Positions 17,255-25,904 are shown, counted from the first letter of the stretch. The stretch is DNA of 64,000 nucleotides from Methanosarcina barkeri 3 (GCF_000970305.1 NZ_CP009517.1:372001-436000); one strand, 5' to 3'. Notes: generated by a model not told the origin, from the letters alone. Numbers and translations are program-made.

Positions 17255-17656
17255 TTAGTCATTGCTCGGAGTTATTCTGATCACTCTTCCTTCCTCGCTT
17301 GTATCATTTCTAGCTGGAGTTTCCATAGTTCTAGCTGGAGTTTCCATAGTTCTAGCTGGAGTTTCTTCTCCAGTTACAGTATTTTCCTCAGCCGGAGTCA
17401 CTACCACAACTGGAGTTACTGCTACAACTGGAGTTTCTGCTACTACTTCTTCAACTGGAGTTACAACTTCAACTTCAGTTACAGCTTCAACTTCAGTTAC
17501 AACCTGTGCTGGAGTGCCTGCTTGTGCTGGAGTTATATCTTCTACTTCCTCAGCTGGAGTTCCTGTTAGGTTTGGAGTTTCCTCTCTCTGACCGGTGCAT
17601 CCTATTGCAAGGAATATGCCGAACATGACTATCAATATAACAAGTGCTTTTCTCAT
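17255..17656 (-). CDS. Thr/Pro/Val-repeat lipoprotein
   Basis: About 133 residues with signal MRKALVILIVMFGIFLAIGC, the lipobox Cys ending it. The mature part is low-complexity: EAVTEVEVVTPVEEVVAETP, then repeated TP-rich units including a direct duplicate of ETPARTM. The first 100 residues closely match the lipoprotein at 18335, while the C-terminal tails differ. It has no recognisable catalytic domain and is probably a cell-envelope stalk or spacer protein. GGGGGAAAGT before the ATG at 17656 decides the start over the GTG at 17668. Confidence 0.7.
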   Translation of the reverse strand: MRKALVILIVMFGIFLAIGCTGQREETPNLTGTPAEEVEDITPAQAGTPAQVVTEVEAVTEVEVVTPVEEVVAETPVVAVTPVVVVTPAEENTVTGEETPARTMETPARTMETPARNDTSEEGRVIRITPSND

Positions 17657-17963
17657 ACTTTCCCCCACTTAAATTATGTGTTTTATAAAAGATGCTTTAT
17701 AATTGATATTGAAGTTTTATAACAATTACTACTAGATTCTGAACATAATTCCTCTTATGATCTGTTCATTCTAGTGCTTAATTTCTTTGAGATTAGAGAT
17801 CTTCCGCTAACTTAACACTCTTTTTCTATTCTAATTCATTTTCTTCATTATCCAAAAATAGAGTTTATAAAAGTAAGACTGCAGAAAAGCAGATAAAATA
17901 TTGATAATATGTAAGATAACTAATATAAGCTGATTTACAGGAAATCTGTATTGATCTTACTTC

Positions 17964-18002
<39 letters not shown>

Positions 18003-18102
18003 GAGCCTATCCCAAAATCTTGAATTTTGAATAATCACTCTAATTTTTAATATGAAAATAGTATAATAGATTTGGGAATGAAATTGGTTTTGGGATGAGC
18101 TC
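18003..18102. mobile_element. 100-bp MITE-like element with 15-bp terminal inverted repeats
   Basis: The left end GAGCCTATCCCAAAA (18003-18017) pairs with the right end TTTTGGGATGAGCTC (18088-18102) at 13 of 15 positions. ATT flanks both ends and could be a 3-bp target duplication, but the left flank is an ATT microsatellite, which weakens that. The frame through it encodes a run of Asn and is not a gene. Confidence 0.5.
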
Positions 18103-18334
18103 ATTATCAGCATTTTATTATTTTATTGTACACACTAATCAATAGTCATCGGGATCAACAGTGATGGGAATCAATAATGATAGAAGTGTTTTTCGATAAA
18201 ATATAAATTTAGATATTTATTTACACAGTTGTCAAAAGGAAATCCATAGCTACTGACCTTATGTGTACAGTTCGCATTTAAATGCGAACTATACCATATA
18301 TATGAGGCAAAGGTCTGTGCTCTCCTCAGAGGGT

Positions 18335-18769
18335 TTAGGAACCCTTGCTGGGAGTCATTTTAATTACTCTGCCTTCGCTGGTGTTATTTCCAGATTGGGT
18401 GTTCTCCAGAATACGTTCCTTCTTTCTTTGAGTACTACTCACATGTTTAGTTACATTTTGAGTAGTATTTGCGTTTTGGTTTTCAGTTACAGTATTTTCC
18501 TCAGCCGGAGTCACTGCCACAACTGGAGTTTCTGCTACAACTGGAGTTTCTGCTACTACTTCTTCAACTGGAGTTACAACTTCAACTTCAGTTACAGCTT
18601 CAACTGGAGTTACAACCTGTGCTGGAGTGCCTGCTTGTGCTGGAGTTATATCTTCTACTTCCTCAGCTGGAGTTCCTGTTAGGTTTGGAGCTTCCTCTCT
18701 CTGACCGGTGCATCCTACTGCAAGGAACACACCGAACAGTAATATCAAAATAATCAACATTTTTTTCAT
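18335..18769 (-). CDS. Thr/Pro/Val-repeat lipoprotein, paralogue
   Basis: About 144 residues with signal MKKMLIILILLFGVFLAVGC and a mature Thr/Pro/Glu/Val region nearly identical to that of the protein at 17255 (LTGTPAEEVEDITPAQAG). The C-terminus differs: an Asn/Thr/Lys-rich segment (ENQNANTTQNVTKHVSS) replaces the ETPARTM units. No catalytic domain is seen, so an envelope-anchored spacer protein is likely. GGGGGAAAAT sets the ATG at 18769 as start. The two genes look like a tandem duplication that diverged by repeat gain and loss. Confidence 0.68.
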   Translation of the reverse strand: MKKMLIILILLFGVFLAVGCTGQREEAPNLTGTPAEEVEDITPAQAGTPAQVVTPVEAVTEVEVVTPVEEVVAETPVVAETPVVAVTPAEENTVTENQNANTTQNVTKHVSSTQRKKERILENTQSGNNTSEGRVIKMTPSKGS

Positions 18770-19033
18770 ATTTTCCCCCACTTATAATTATGTCCGTTAT
18801 TAGTTGACACTTTATAATTGATGTTTGGATCTTATAATAATTACGACTAGGTTCTGAACATAATTCATCGTACAGGATTAAGGATGGTTATATATCCACA
18901 TCTGTTTATTTTAAACACTTATGAATGTATGTAAAATCCGGAATCTTTATTTTCTGCTTAATTTCCTTAAATTATAATACTGGAAATTCCAATATTGTTA
19001 AATGATTTTTTAATGACTTTTTGGGGGGAAGTC

Positions 19034-20398
19034 ATGAAAATAAAATCCATAAATCCTTATACTGAAGAGGTAAACTGGACTTATGACTCATTTTCTTTCG
19101 GAGAATGCGAGTCCAGGATTGAAAATTCAAGGACTGCTTTTTCCGGGTGGAGTTCATTGTTTGCTGAGGAAAGGACAAAATACTTCTCAAGGGCTGGGAA
19201 AGTCCTCAGGCAGAACGCCGAAATTTATGCCGAGATTATTACAAAAGAAATAGGAAAACCTATCAAGCAGTCAAGAGGCGAAATTGAAAAATGTGCCTGG
19301 CTCTGTGATTATTACGCAGAAAATGCGGCCGAACTTCTTAAAGACGAAATTGTGAATACTGATAATGAGAAAAGTTACGTAACCTTTGAACCTCTTGGAG
19401 TAATTTTCGGGATAATGCCCTGGAATTTCCCGTTCTGGTATGTTTTCAGGTTTGCAGTGCCTGCAATGTGTGCAGGAAATGTGTGCATAATAAAGCCTGC
19501 TTCAAATGTGCCTGCTTCGGCGCTGGAAATCGAAAAAATCTTTCTTGAGGCAGGATTTCCTGAAAATGTTTTCAGTACCTTATTAATTGACTCAAAAACA
19601 GCAATGCAAGTTATTGAAGAAGAACTGGTAGATGGAATTTCGCTTACTGGCAACATAGACGCAGGCTCGGAGATAGGTGAACTTGCAGGGAGCCTGGTAA
19701 AGCCTTTCGTACTTGAGCTGGGAGGTTCAGATCCTTTCATAATACTTGAAGATGCCAATATCGAGAGAGCTGCTGAGGTTGCTGTAAAGTCCAGTTTTCT
19801 AAATACCGGACAGAATTTTACTGCTGCCAAGCGATTTATTGCCCTTGAAGATGTTGCTGTGGACTTTATCGAGGCATTTGAGCTTGAAATGCAGGAACTG
19901 AAAATCGGGGACCCTATGGATGAGGAAACCGATATTGGACCACTTGCAAAGAAAGAGTTTCTTGACAGTCTAGAGAGAATTCTGAAAGACGCAAAAAAGA
20001 AAGGTGCAGAGCCTCATGTTTACGGAGAGGAGCAAAGTAAGGGTTTTTTCTTCAGACCGACTATCATCCCTGCAGCCAGTACCGATATGAAGGTCTGCAA
20101 TGTAGAAGTTTTCGGACCAATTGCTCCGGTAATCACGGTAAAAGATGAAGATGAGGCTGTTAAAGTCGCAAACTCCACCGAGTTTGGGCTTGGAGCCGAG
20201 ATATGGTCCAGAGACCTTGAAAGGGCTCAGAGGTTAGCAAAAAAAATAAAATCGGGATTTGTAGCTATTAATGGAATGGTTAAACCCGATCCGAGGCTAC
20301 CTTTTGGGGGAGTAAAAAAATCCGGAGTCGGGCGAGAGCTTTCTCATTATGGACTTAAGGAATTTGTAAATATAAAGACGGTTGTGGTCAACAAGTGA
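19034..20398 (+). CDS. Aldehyde dehydrogenase family protein lacking the catalytic cysteine
   Basis: 454 residues, closest by eye to succinate-semialdehyde-type dehydrogenases (NAD(P)-dependent oxidation of aldehydes to acids). The cofactor motif PWNFPFW with Asn131, the general base Glu228 (LELGGSDPF) and the C-terminal LPFGGVKKSGVGRE are all present. The nucleophile position is Phe262: NTGQNFTAAKRF stands where the family has GQxC, with codon TTT at 19817-19819. As written, classical dehydrogenase activity should be lost. GGGGGGAA before 19034 fixes the start, so the longer frame from 18995 is not used. The next gene encodes a TPP enzyme on the same strand. Confidence 0.85.
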   Translation: MKIKSINPYTEEVNWTYDSFSFGECESRIENSRTAFSGWSSLFAEERTKYFSRAGKVLRQNAEIYAEIITKEIGKPIKQSRGEIEKCAWLCDYYAENAAELLKDEIVNTDNEKSYVTFEPLGVIFGIMPWNFPFWYVFRFAVPAMCAGNVCIIKPASNVPASALEIEKIFLEAGFPENVFSTLLIDSKTAMQVIEEELVDGISLTGNIDAGSEIGELAGSLVKPFVLELGGSDPFIILEDANIERAAEVAVKSSFLNTGQNFTAAKRFIALEDVAVDFIEAFELEMQELKIGDPMDEETDIGPLAKKEFLDSLERILKDAKKKGAEPHVYGEEQSKGFFFRPTIIPAASTDMKVCNVEVFGPIAPVITVKDEDEAVKVANSTEFGLGAEIWSRDLERAQRLAKKIKSGFVAINGMVKPDPRLPFGGVKKSGVGRELSHYGLKEFVNIKTVVVNK

Positions 20399-20482
20399 GT
20401 TTAAAGGAGTGAGTCTAAAGGGCTGAGAATCGATTGAAGTTTTTATGAATAAATTTATCCATAATTTATTAAGCTAATTTGT

Positions 20483-20590
20483 TTAAGCTTTGCAGTCTTC
20501 CTGCTCAAATCTTACAGTTTGTTTAAGCTTAAAAATTCTGATTAAGTAAAAATTCTGATTAAGCTTAAACAGTAAACTGAATAAGCTTAA
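20483..20590. repeat. Cluster of TAAGCTTA palindromes upstream of the TPP enzyme
   Basis: Four AAGCTT-centred sites (near 20483, 20523, 20560 and 20582), mostly within (T)TAAGCTTAA, occur within 110 bp. Two repeats of AATTCTGATTAAG lie between them. The spacing suits either a repeated operator or plain tandem duplication. Confidence 0.55.
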
Positions 20591-20678
20591 CAAATAACTT
20601 AATCAAGGCTCAGTAAGCAAACCTGAGTTAAGTTAAACTCGGGTTAAATAAATCATACAGTTGTATTGGAGTTTTTTC

Positions 20679-22313
20679 ATGAAAGCTTCGGATCTTTTTG
20701 TTGCCCAGCTGGAAGAAGAGGGCGTTGAATATATGTTTGGATTGCCAGGTGAGGAAAACCTTGACCTGCTTGAGTCCCTGAGAACTTCAAGAATCAAACT
20801 GATAGTAACAAGGCACGAACAGGCTGCGGCGTTTATGGCTGCAACTTATGGAAGGTTGACCGGAAAGCCAGGAGTTTGCTTTTCAACACTTGGACCTGGA
20901 GCCACAAATCTTGTTACGGGGGTTGCCCAGGCACAGCTTATAGGAGCACCTCTTATTTCCATATCCGGACAGAAGGCTCTAACTGACAACTGGCAGGCCC
21001 GTTTCCAGCTTGTAAATGCTGTCAGAATGATGGAACCTCTCTGTAAAAAGGCTGTGTCCATTACCGATCCAGGAATGATCCCTACGGTGATCCGTAACGC
21101 TTTCAAACACGCCGAAGCTGACAGGCCGGGAGCTATACACATTGAGCTTCCGGAAGATATAGCTGAGGAAGAAACTGAGGCGACGGTTCAGAGGCGAAGC
21201 GAAATTAAAATTCCTTACCCTGATCCGGAGTCTGTAAAAAGAGCTGCAGCTATGATCAATGAGGCTAAGAATCCCCTGATTATAGTTTCCTCAGGAGCAA
21301 ACCGAAAAGCGATTACTGAGGAGCTCGAAAATTTTGTCGGGCAGACAGGCATTTACCTGGTGCATACCCAGATGGGGAAAGGAATTGTTCCCGATGACTG
21401 CAGCTACAGTCTATTTGCTACAGGAATTCATGCAAGGGATTATGTTAACTGCGGAATTGACGGAGCTGACCTTATTATCACCATTGGGTATGACATAGTC
21501 GAATATCCTCCGTATCTATGGAACAGTACACTTGATAAACAGATCATAAATATTGACTTTGTGGAGTCCGTACCTGACAGATATTTTAACCCCACATTAG
21601 AAGTCATTGGGGATATTGCTTCTTCAATCCGGGAACTCGCTACAAGTATTCCGGAGAAACGGAAGTTTCCGATCTTTGAACACACCAGATATTTCATTGA
21701 GGAAAAAATAAATACCGCTGCCAGGAAAAGCTATCCTCCTCTCCCCCAAGCCGTAGTTCAGAGTGTTAGAAAGGTTATGGGGAGAGAAGATATAATTACA
21801 CTGGACAATGGTATTTACAAACTCTGGTTCGCTCGCCTTTACAAGACTTATGCCCCTAATACCGTGCTCCTTGACAATGCCCTTGCAACCATGGGTGCAG
21901 GTCTCCCTTCAGGGATTACTGCAAAGCTTCTTTTTCCTGACCATCGCGTGCTTGTAATCTGCGGAGACGGGGGTTTTATGATGAACTGTCAGGAAATTGA
22001 GACTGCAATCCGTTATGGGATTCCTATTGTTGTCCTTGTCCTGAACGACAATGGTTTTGGCTTTATTAAGTGGAAACAGAAAAATATGCATTTTGAGGAT
22101 TTCGGGCTGGATTATGGAAACCCTGATTTTTCTCTCTTTGCCAGGAGCTTCGGGGCTGTAGGTATCAGGGTCAAGGAAGACGATGACCTTGCAGAAGTCC
22201 TGGAGAAAGCTTTCGCATTGAACAAAGTGGCAGTTATTGAGTGCCCGATTGACTATTCCATAAACTATGAAACTTTCTCGATCGAACTTGGAAAGCTTAC
22301 ATGTGAGTTCTGA
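20679..22313 (+). CDS. Acetolactate synthase-type thiamine-diphosphate enzyme
   Basis: About 544 residues in the usual three-domain layout: N-terminal PYR domain with the catalytic Glu47 (VTRHEQAA), a central domain, and a C-terminal PP domain with the TPP/Mg motif ICGDGGFMMN ending in LNDNGFG. It resembles the catabolic, single-subunit AlsS-like branch, which condenses two pyruvates to acetolactate. No regulatory small subunit gene is nearby. It could be another member of the family such as an oxo-acid decarboxylase. The ATG at 20679, after TTGGAG, fits the family start; the upstream ATG at 20661 adds only MYWSFF. Confidence 0.82.
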   Translation: MKASDLFVAQLEEEGVEYMFGLPGEENLDLLESLRTSRIKLIVTRHEQAAAFMAATYGRLTGKPGVCFSTLGPGATNLVTGVAQAQLIGAPLISISGQKALTDNWQARFQLVNAVRMMEPLCKKAVSITDPGMIPTVIRNAFKHAEADRPGAIHIELPEDIAEEETEATVQRRSEIKIPYPDPESVKRAAAMINEAKNPLIIVSSGANRKAITEELENFVGQTGIYLVHTQMGKGIVPDDCSYSLFATGIHARDYVNCGIDGADLIITIGYDIVEYPPYLWNSTLDKQIINIDFVESVPDRYFNPTLEVIGDIASSIRELATSIPEKRKFPIFEHTRYFIEEKINTAARKSYPPLPQAVVQSVRKVMGREDIITLDNGIYKLWFARLYKTYAPNTVLLDNALATMGAGLPSGITAKLLFPDHRVLVICGDGGFMMNCQEIETAIRYGIPIVVLVLNDNGFGFIKWKQKNMHFEDFGLDYGNPDFSLFARSFGAVGIRVKEDDDLAEVLEKAFALNKVAVIECPIDYSINYETFSIELGKLTCEF

Positions 22314-22730
22314 TTGGGAACTATTCTTCAGGAGTTATAGCTTTCTTTATTACTGGTAAAAAGAGATTAAAAGCCTGGCTGAGAGTTAAGAAAAAAAGCA
22401 CCATAAATTGCTTACTTACATAAATCTTCCTGTAACAAATGGCTGGAAAAATCCAAAAATATAAAAATGAATCAAAAAAATACAGATTTTATTAAAAAAA
22501 CAAACATCAAAATATGTGGAATAGACACCGATGCACATAGGAACCAGGTGTCCTGGTCTAAAAGATCACAAAATGATCTAAAATGTATAAATCAGTCACA
22601 GAAAGACCATTATCGTTCAAATGAAAATATTATTCAAACGACATTATAAAAGAATAGAGTCCGTTTAGCCTGCTCGAACTAAACGAAACGGACATAATTT
22701 GTATAATAAATCTTTTGAGTAAACCTGATA
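22314..22730. other. Gene-free spacer
   Basis: Contains a 60-codon frame (22467-22649) with no start signal and random-looking composition. A GTCC/GGAC-type symmetric stretch near 22660-22692 (GTCCGTTTAGCC and AAACGAAACGGAC) may be the terminator of the CxxC gene arriving from the right. Confidence 0.4.
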
Positions 22731-22934
22731 TTAGTATCTGTTTTCTCTGGGTTTTCTGTGGTTAGGGAGACAATCTCTGCAGTAGACTGGTCTGTCAGGG
22801 TCAGGCTTGAAAGGTACCTGAGTTTCAGCGCCACAGTCAGAACAGGTTGCATTGTACATTTCCCTGGGTCCTCCGAAACCTCCCCGGTTGCTGTCTCTTC
22901 CTCTGAAGGAATTTCCTCTGTCATTAAAAGCCAT
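22731..22934 (-). CDS. CxxC-x17-CxxC zinc-ribbon protein with RG-rich tail (copy 1)
   Basis: 67 residues. The N-terminal tail is Arg/Gly/Asn-rich (FNDRGNSFRGRDSNRGGFGG) like an RGG-type RNA-binding segment. The core has two cysteine pairs, CSDC and CRDC, separated by exactly 17 residues and able to hold one zinc. This matches the CxxC-x17-CxxC family I remember from Methanosarcina. Two paralogues follow at 24235 and 24756 and aIF1A lies between, so a role in RNA or ribosome handling is plausible but inferred. It has a perfect GGAGGTGA and a conserved structured leader. Confidence 0.85.
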   Translation of the reverse strand: MAFNDRGNSFRGRDSNRGGFGGPREMYNATCSDCGAETQVPFKPDPDRPVYCRDCLPNHRKPRENRY

Positions 22935-23086
22935 TTTCTTTTCACCTCCGCTTACAGCGGATAGTCCATAGTTTAAAAATAAGGTTGTATATTGCTCTTT
23001 GATTAAAAACAGAAACTAGTTTTTAATAACAGATTATACATCTCTTTATTTTTAATGCTCTTAGTATACGGTCAAATTATATAAGT
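22935..23086 (-). promoter_or_regulatory. Conserved leader and promoter of CxxC gene 1
   Basis: Read leftward: a TATA-like box (CTTATATAATT, 23074-23086); about 25 nt later a box (23019-23055) containing CTGTTATTAAAAAC that is shared with the other two CxxC genes; an AU-rich hairpin; then TCCGCT-GTA-AGCGGA (22947-22961), whose 3' arm overlaps the GGAGGTGA ribosome-binding site. The box begins about where transcription should start. The rest of the spacer to 23432 shows nothing else. Confidence 0.72.
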
Positions 23087-23432
23087 TTTACTCATAAAAA
23101 TCAACTCAAAATCATGCGGAAAGTGCTTGCTGCTTTAGAGTTGACTCTTCTTAACCTGCTTCTTAAAACTTCCATATAATATTTTACGAACAGAAAAGAA
23201 CTGAACTGCAAGTGGAATTCACTCCCCAGTCATATGAGGAAATTAAGAGGTTATATGCTAAGCTAGAGGGCTGAAGGAAATAGGAAGAAATTAAAGGTAA
23301 TTGCCTGAAGAAGGGGATATAAGAGGAGAAGAGGTTTAACCGAAAAGCGGCTAAAACCGGATATAATCAGGGAAAACGAGTATAATCAAGGAAATTGGAT
23401 TTATAAGTTTTACTGTATTTATTTCGCGGTAC

Positions 23433-23723
23433 TTACTTGAGGTACCCTTTTCTCTCAAGCCATTCAACCTGGGGCCTTGTATACTTCCAGATCACGTCGG
23501 CTTTAGAATCCTGAATCTCCCACGGAGTAACGATTACTACGTCTCCTTCATGGATCCACATTTTCTTATTTTTGGACCCGGGAATTCGGCCCATTCGGAC
23601 TACACCGTCCATGCACTGCAGTGTAACTCTTTTTGAACCAAGTAAACTTGATACTGTTGCCAGAACTTCGTGATTTTCCCTACGTGGTGTGCGTACTCTT
23701 GTTACTTCCTGAGTAGGAGGCAT
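23433..23723 (-). CDS. Translation initiation factor aIF1A
   Basis: An OB-fold protein homologous to eukaryotic eIF1[23 protein letters not shown], then [20 protein letters not shown] and [22 protein letters not shown]. It helps place initiator tRNA on the small ribosomal subunit. The first ATG gives 96 residues. The frame continues upstream through a basic stretch ([12 protein letters not shown]) typical of the family's N-terminal tail, and AGAGG lies 7 nt before a CTG at 23777, so translation may begin there (114 residues). It sits among three CxxC RNA-binding-like genes on the same strand. Confidence 0.93.
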   Translation of the reverse strand: MPPTQEVTRVRTPRRENHEVLATVSSLLGSKRVTLQCMDGVVRMGRIPGSKNKKMWIHEGDVVIVTPWEIQDSKADVIWKYTRPQVEWLERKGYLK

Positions 23724-23777
23724 GGAGCTTCCGGTCCCTGCTTTTCTCTTTCTTACATTGCTTCTATAGTTTGCCAG

Positions 23778-24234
23778 GTTAATTCCTCTTGTTATTAGTT
23801 TATTACGATCTGCTTTTACTATGTCAGTTTTTTTAAATTTATTGTGTCTATGGATGCTTCATTTATTTTGACATCAAGGTTCATAAATGAATAGGGACTA
23901 AAGTATCTCTTAAAGATCTAAAATCTCTGAAAAACCCCAAACTCAGGAAACTTTCTCATTTCAAAGATTCTTGAAAATCCTTCAAGTACTCTTTAGTCTA
24001 TACTAAGAGTTTTTTTAAACCCCCATTCTGATACTTTTATATAATAATAAGTTATAAAAATATTCGCGATAGTATCCAGACTCCATTATATAACCAAATA
24101 TGAAAGGTTGATTAAACTCAGGGTTCTGATATCCTTCGCTAGCCTTAATGTAAAAACAAAGACTAAAAATGGAGTAAGTGTTGGTTTTGAAAAGTGTCAA
24201 CACTTTACTTAAGTTTTAGTTAAGAAGTCTTATT
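23778..24234. other. Gene-free spacer
   Basis: AT-rich. A symmetric stretch near 24185-24205 (GTTTTGAAAAGTGTCAACACT) may be part of the terminator of CxxC gene 2. The 62-codon frame at 24015 looks like chance. Confidence 0.35.
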
Positions 24235-24441
24235 TTAGAACTTCCTGTGGTTAGGAAGGCAATCCCTGCAATAAACCGGGCGTCCTTCTGTTGGTTTGAA
24301 TGGAACCTCAGTCTCAACTCCGCAGTCAGAACAGACAACCTTGTGCATTTCTCTGGGACCGCTGTTGCCGCCTCTAAAACCTCCGCGACCGCCGTTTCGA
24401 TTGCCACCGCGATAGGAATTTCCTCTGTCATTAAAACCCAT
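24235..24441 (-). CDS. CxxC-x17-CxxC zinc-ribbon protein with RG-rich tail (copy 2)
   Basis: 68 residues. The Gly/Arg/Asn-rich tail (GGNRNGGRGGFRGGNSGP) is longer in RGG units than in copy 1. The cysteine pairs CSDC and CRDC are again 17 residues apart, and the C-terminus is LPNHRKF. It probably binds zinc and RNA. GGAGGTGAAC precedes the ATG. The leader hairpin carries a G-U change (AGTGGA against TCCGCT) that keeps the stem, which argues that the RNA structure is under selection. Confidence 0.85.
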   Translation of the reverse strand: MGFNDRGNSYRGGNRNGGRGGFRGGNSGPREMHKVVCSDCGVETEVPFKPTEGRPVYCRDCLPNHRKF

Positions 24442-24597
24442 TTTCGTTCACCTCCACTTATAGCGGATACGTATTCTCTATAAAAACATGATCGGATATA
24501 ACTTATTATTTAAAAACAAAAATGGAGTTTTTAATAACAGATTATATGTCTCACTATTTTTACTATAAATATAACCATTTCCATGTTATATAAGATT
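24442..24597 (-). promoter_or_regulatory. Conserved leader and promoter of CxxC gene 2
   Basis: TATA-like CTTATATAAC (24588-24597), conserved box 24527-24563 (CTGTTATTAAAAAC core), AU-rich hairpin, then a hairpin formed by plus-strand TCCACT (24453-24458) and AGCGGA (24462-24467) that overlaps the ribosome-binding site. The box start is 85 nt before the ATG, against 84 and 88 in the two sister genes. Confidence 0.72.
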
Positions 24598-24755
24598 AAT
24601 CCAAATAACAACCGAAAAAAATAGGGACGGATCCCTCAAAGAGAAAATATCCTGGAAGGGAATGTATCTAAAAGAATAAAAAGAGTGTGGAAGCCCCTGT
24701 TACAGGAGAGTTTCCAGTGATAAGTTTAAAGTAAGAAAAGTCGGGATTTCTGAAT

Positions 24756-24977
24756 TTAGAACTTTCTGTGTTTTGGTAGGCAGTCTCTGCAGTAAACCGG
24801 TCTTCCTTCAGCTGGCTTGAATGGAACCTGAGTCTCTACACCACAGTCAGAGCAAACTGCGGGGTACATTTCCCTAGGGCCGTTATTTCCACCTCTGAAA
24901 CCTCCGCGATTGTTGTCTCTGTTTCCCCGGTTGTTGTCTCTTCCCCTGAAAGAGTTCCCTCTGTCATTAAAACTCAT
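24756..24977 (-). CDS. CxxC-x17-CxxC zinc-ribbon protein with RG-rich tail (copy 3)
   Basis: 73 residues. The N-terminal RGRDNNRGNRDNNRGGFRGG region is an expanded Asp-Asn-Arg-Gly repeat, and the core CSDC-x17-CRDC is the same as in the two sister proteins, ending LPKHRKF. Copy number and strong ribosome-binding sites suggest abundant small proteins. Their resemblance to RGG-box cold-inducible proteins is by composition only. Tandem duplication around aIF1A is the likely origin. Confidence 0.85.
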   Translation of the reverse strand: MSFNDRGNSFRGRDNNRGNRDNNRGGFRGGNNGPREMYPAVCSDCGVETQVPFKPAEGRPVYCRDCLPKHRKF

Positions 24978-25140
24978 TTTCGTTTCACCTCCGCTTATAG
25001 CGGATATAGTCTAAGTTGCTATAAAAATAAGATCTATACATTCTTTTATTAAAAACAAAATTGAAGTTTTTAATAACAGATTATATGACTCTTTATTTTT
25101 ACTGCCAATATTTCCCAAGCTTTTATCGTATATAAATATA
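24978..25140 (-). promoter_or_regulatory. Conserved leader and promoter of CxxC gene 3
   Basis: TATA-like box within 25128-25140, conserved box 25066-25102, AU-rich hairpin with TTAAAAAC/GTTTTTAA arms, and hairpin TCCGCT-ATA-AGCGGA (24990-25004) overlapping GGAGGTGA. Same order and spacing as the other two leaders. Confidence 0.72.
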
Positions 25141-25557
25141 TCTACAAAGTAACCGAAGTTCTAGCAATAAAAGTATGCAAATAAAAGAAAATATTCAGGA
25201 CTTTAATTCGCTATTTTGGTTGAAAAAAGTAAGTATAACGGCTTGACAGAGTAGCTGTATTTCGTCAATTAGAAAGACACTAAACCTGTAAAAAGGAACT
25301 AAAAATTATAGGCTAATTTAGATAAACAGATAACAAATCCAATTAAAAGACAAAGTAACAGATAATAAATAATGTACGGAATAAATATAATATGTCAATA
25401 AGGAATAAAAGTTAAATAAAAAACAAAGTTATCTTTTTTCTTTGTCTTGATATGTGTAACTGGCTTAACCTTAGTGACAAACAACATTAAATGGACCTGA
25501 AATAACTTTGAATGTGCTCAAGAGTAAAGATAGTATTAGGGTTATCTCCTTACTAAT

Positions 25558-25651
25558 AAACCTGAATTAACATATCTCGAAAACCTGAATTAACATATCT
25601 CGAAAACCTGAATTAACATATCTCGAAAACCTGAATTAACATATCTCGAGC
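25558..25651. repeat. 23-bp tandem repeat, about four copies
   Basis: The unit CCTGAATTAACATATCTCGA plus AAA is repeated without change at 25561, 25584, 25607 and 25630. Each unit contains CTCGA and a GAATTAAC segment. It lies in gene-poor DNA with no open frame across it. Confidence 0.9.
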
Positions 25652-25904
25652 CCTAAGTCTACGTGCAGGACATAGTTTTTAGAAAAACAATGTTCGGTTG
25701 TCAGGTTTCCTGTTTACCAGCAAATAACCTCAGGTATTCTTACTAAGCCTGAAGATATTTTCTCCTGCTTGCAAAGAACTTTTAGGTTTGTAAGTTTTAA
25801 TATTTTAGCTTGCAAACAAATTTCTCGACATGAAAATTCCTGATCGGTCTGAAAGCAAGTTTTTATTAGGGCTCCTTAACTTAAAAGATTCGCTTAAAAA
25901 TAAG

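Noticed and set aside
17246-17591. Plus-strand open frames rich in Trp/Ser or Val/Thr (also 18263-18753)
   Set aside because: They are reverse-strand readings of the repetitive lipoprotein genes at 17255 and 18335 and have no ribosome-binding sites.
25558-25651. Possible CRISPR array
   Set aside because: The 23-bp units are directly abutting with no spacers, and no cas genes are in the window.
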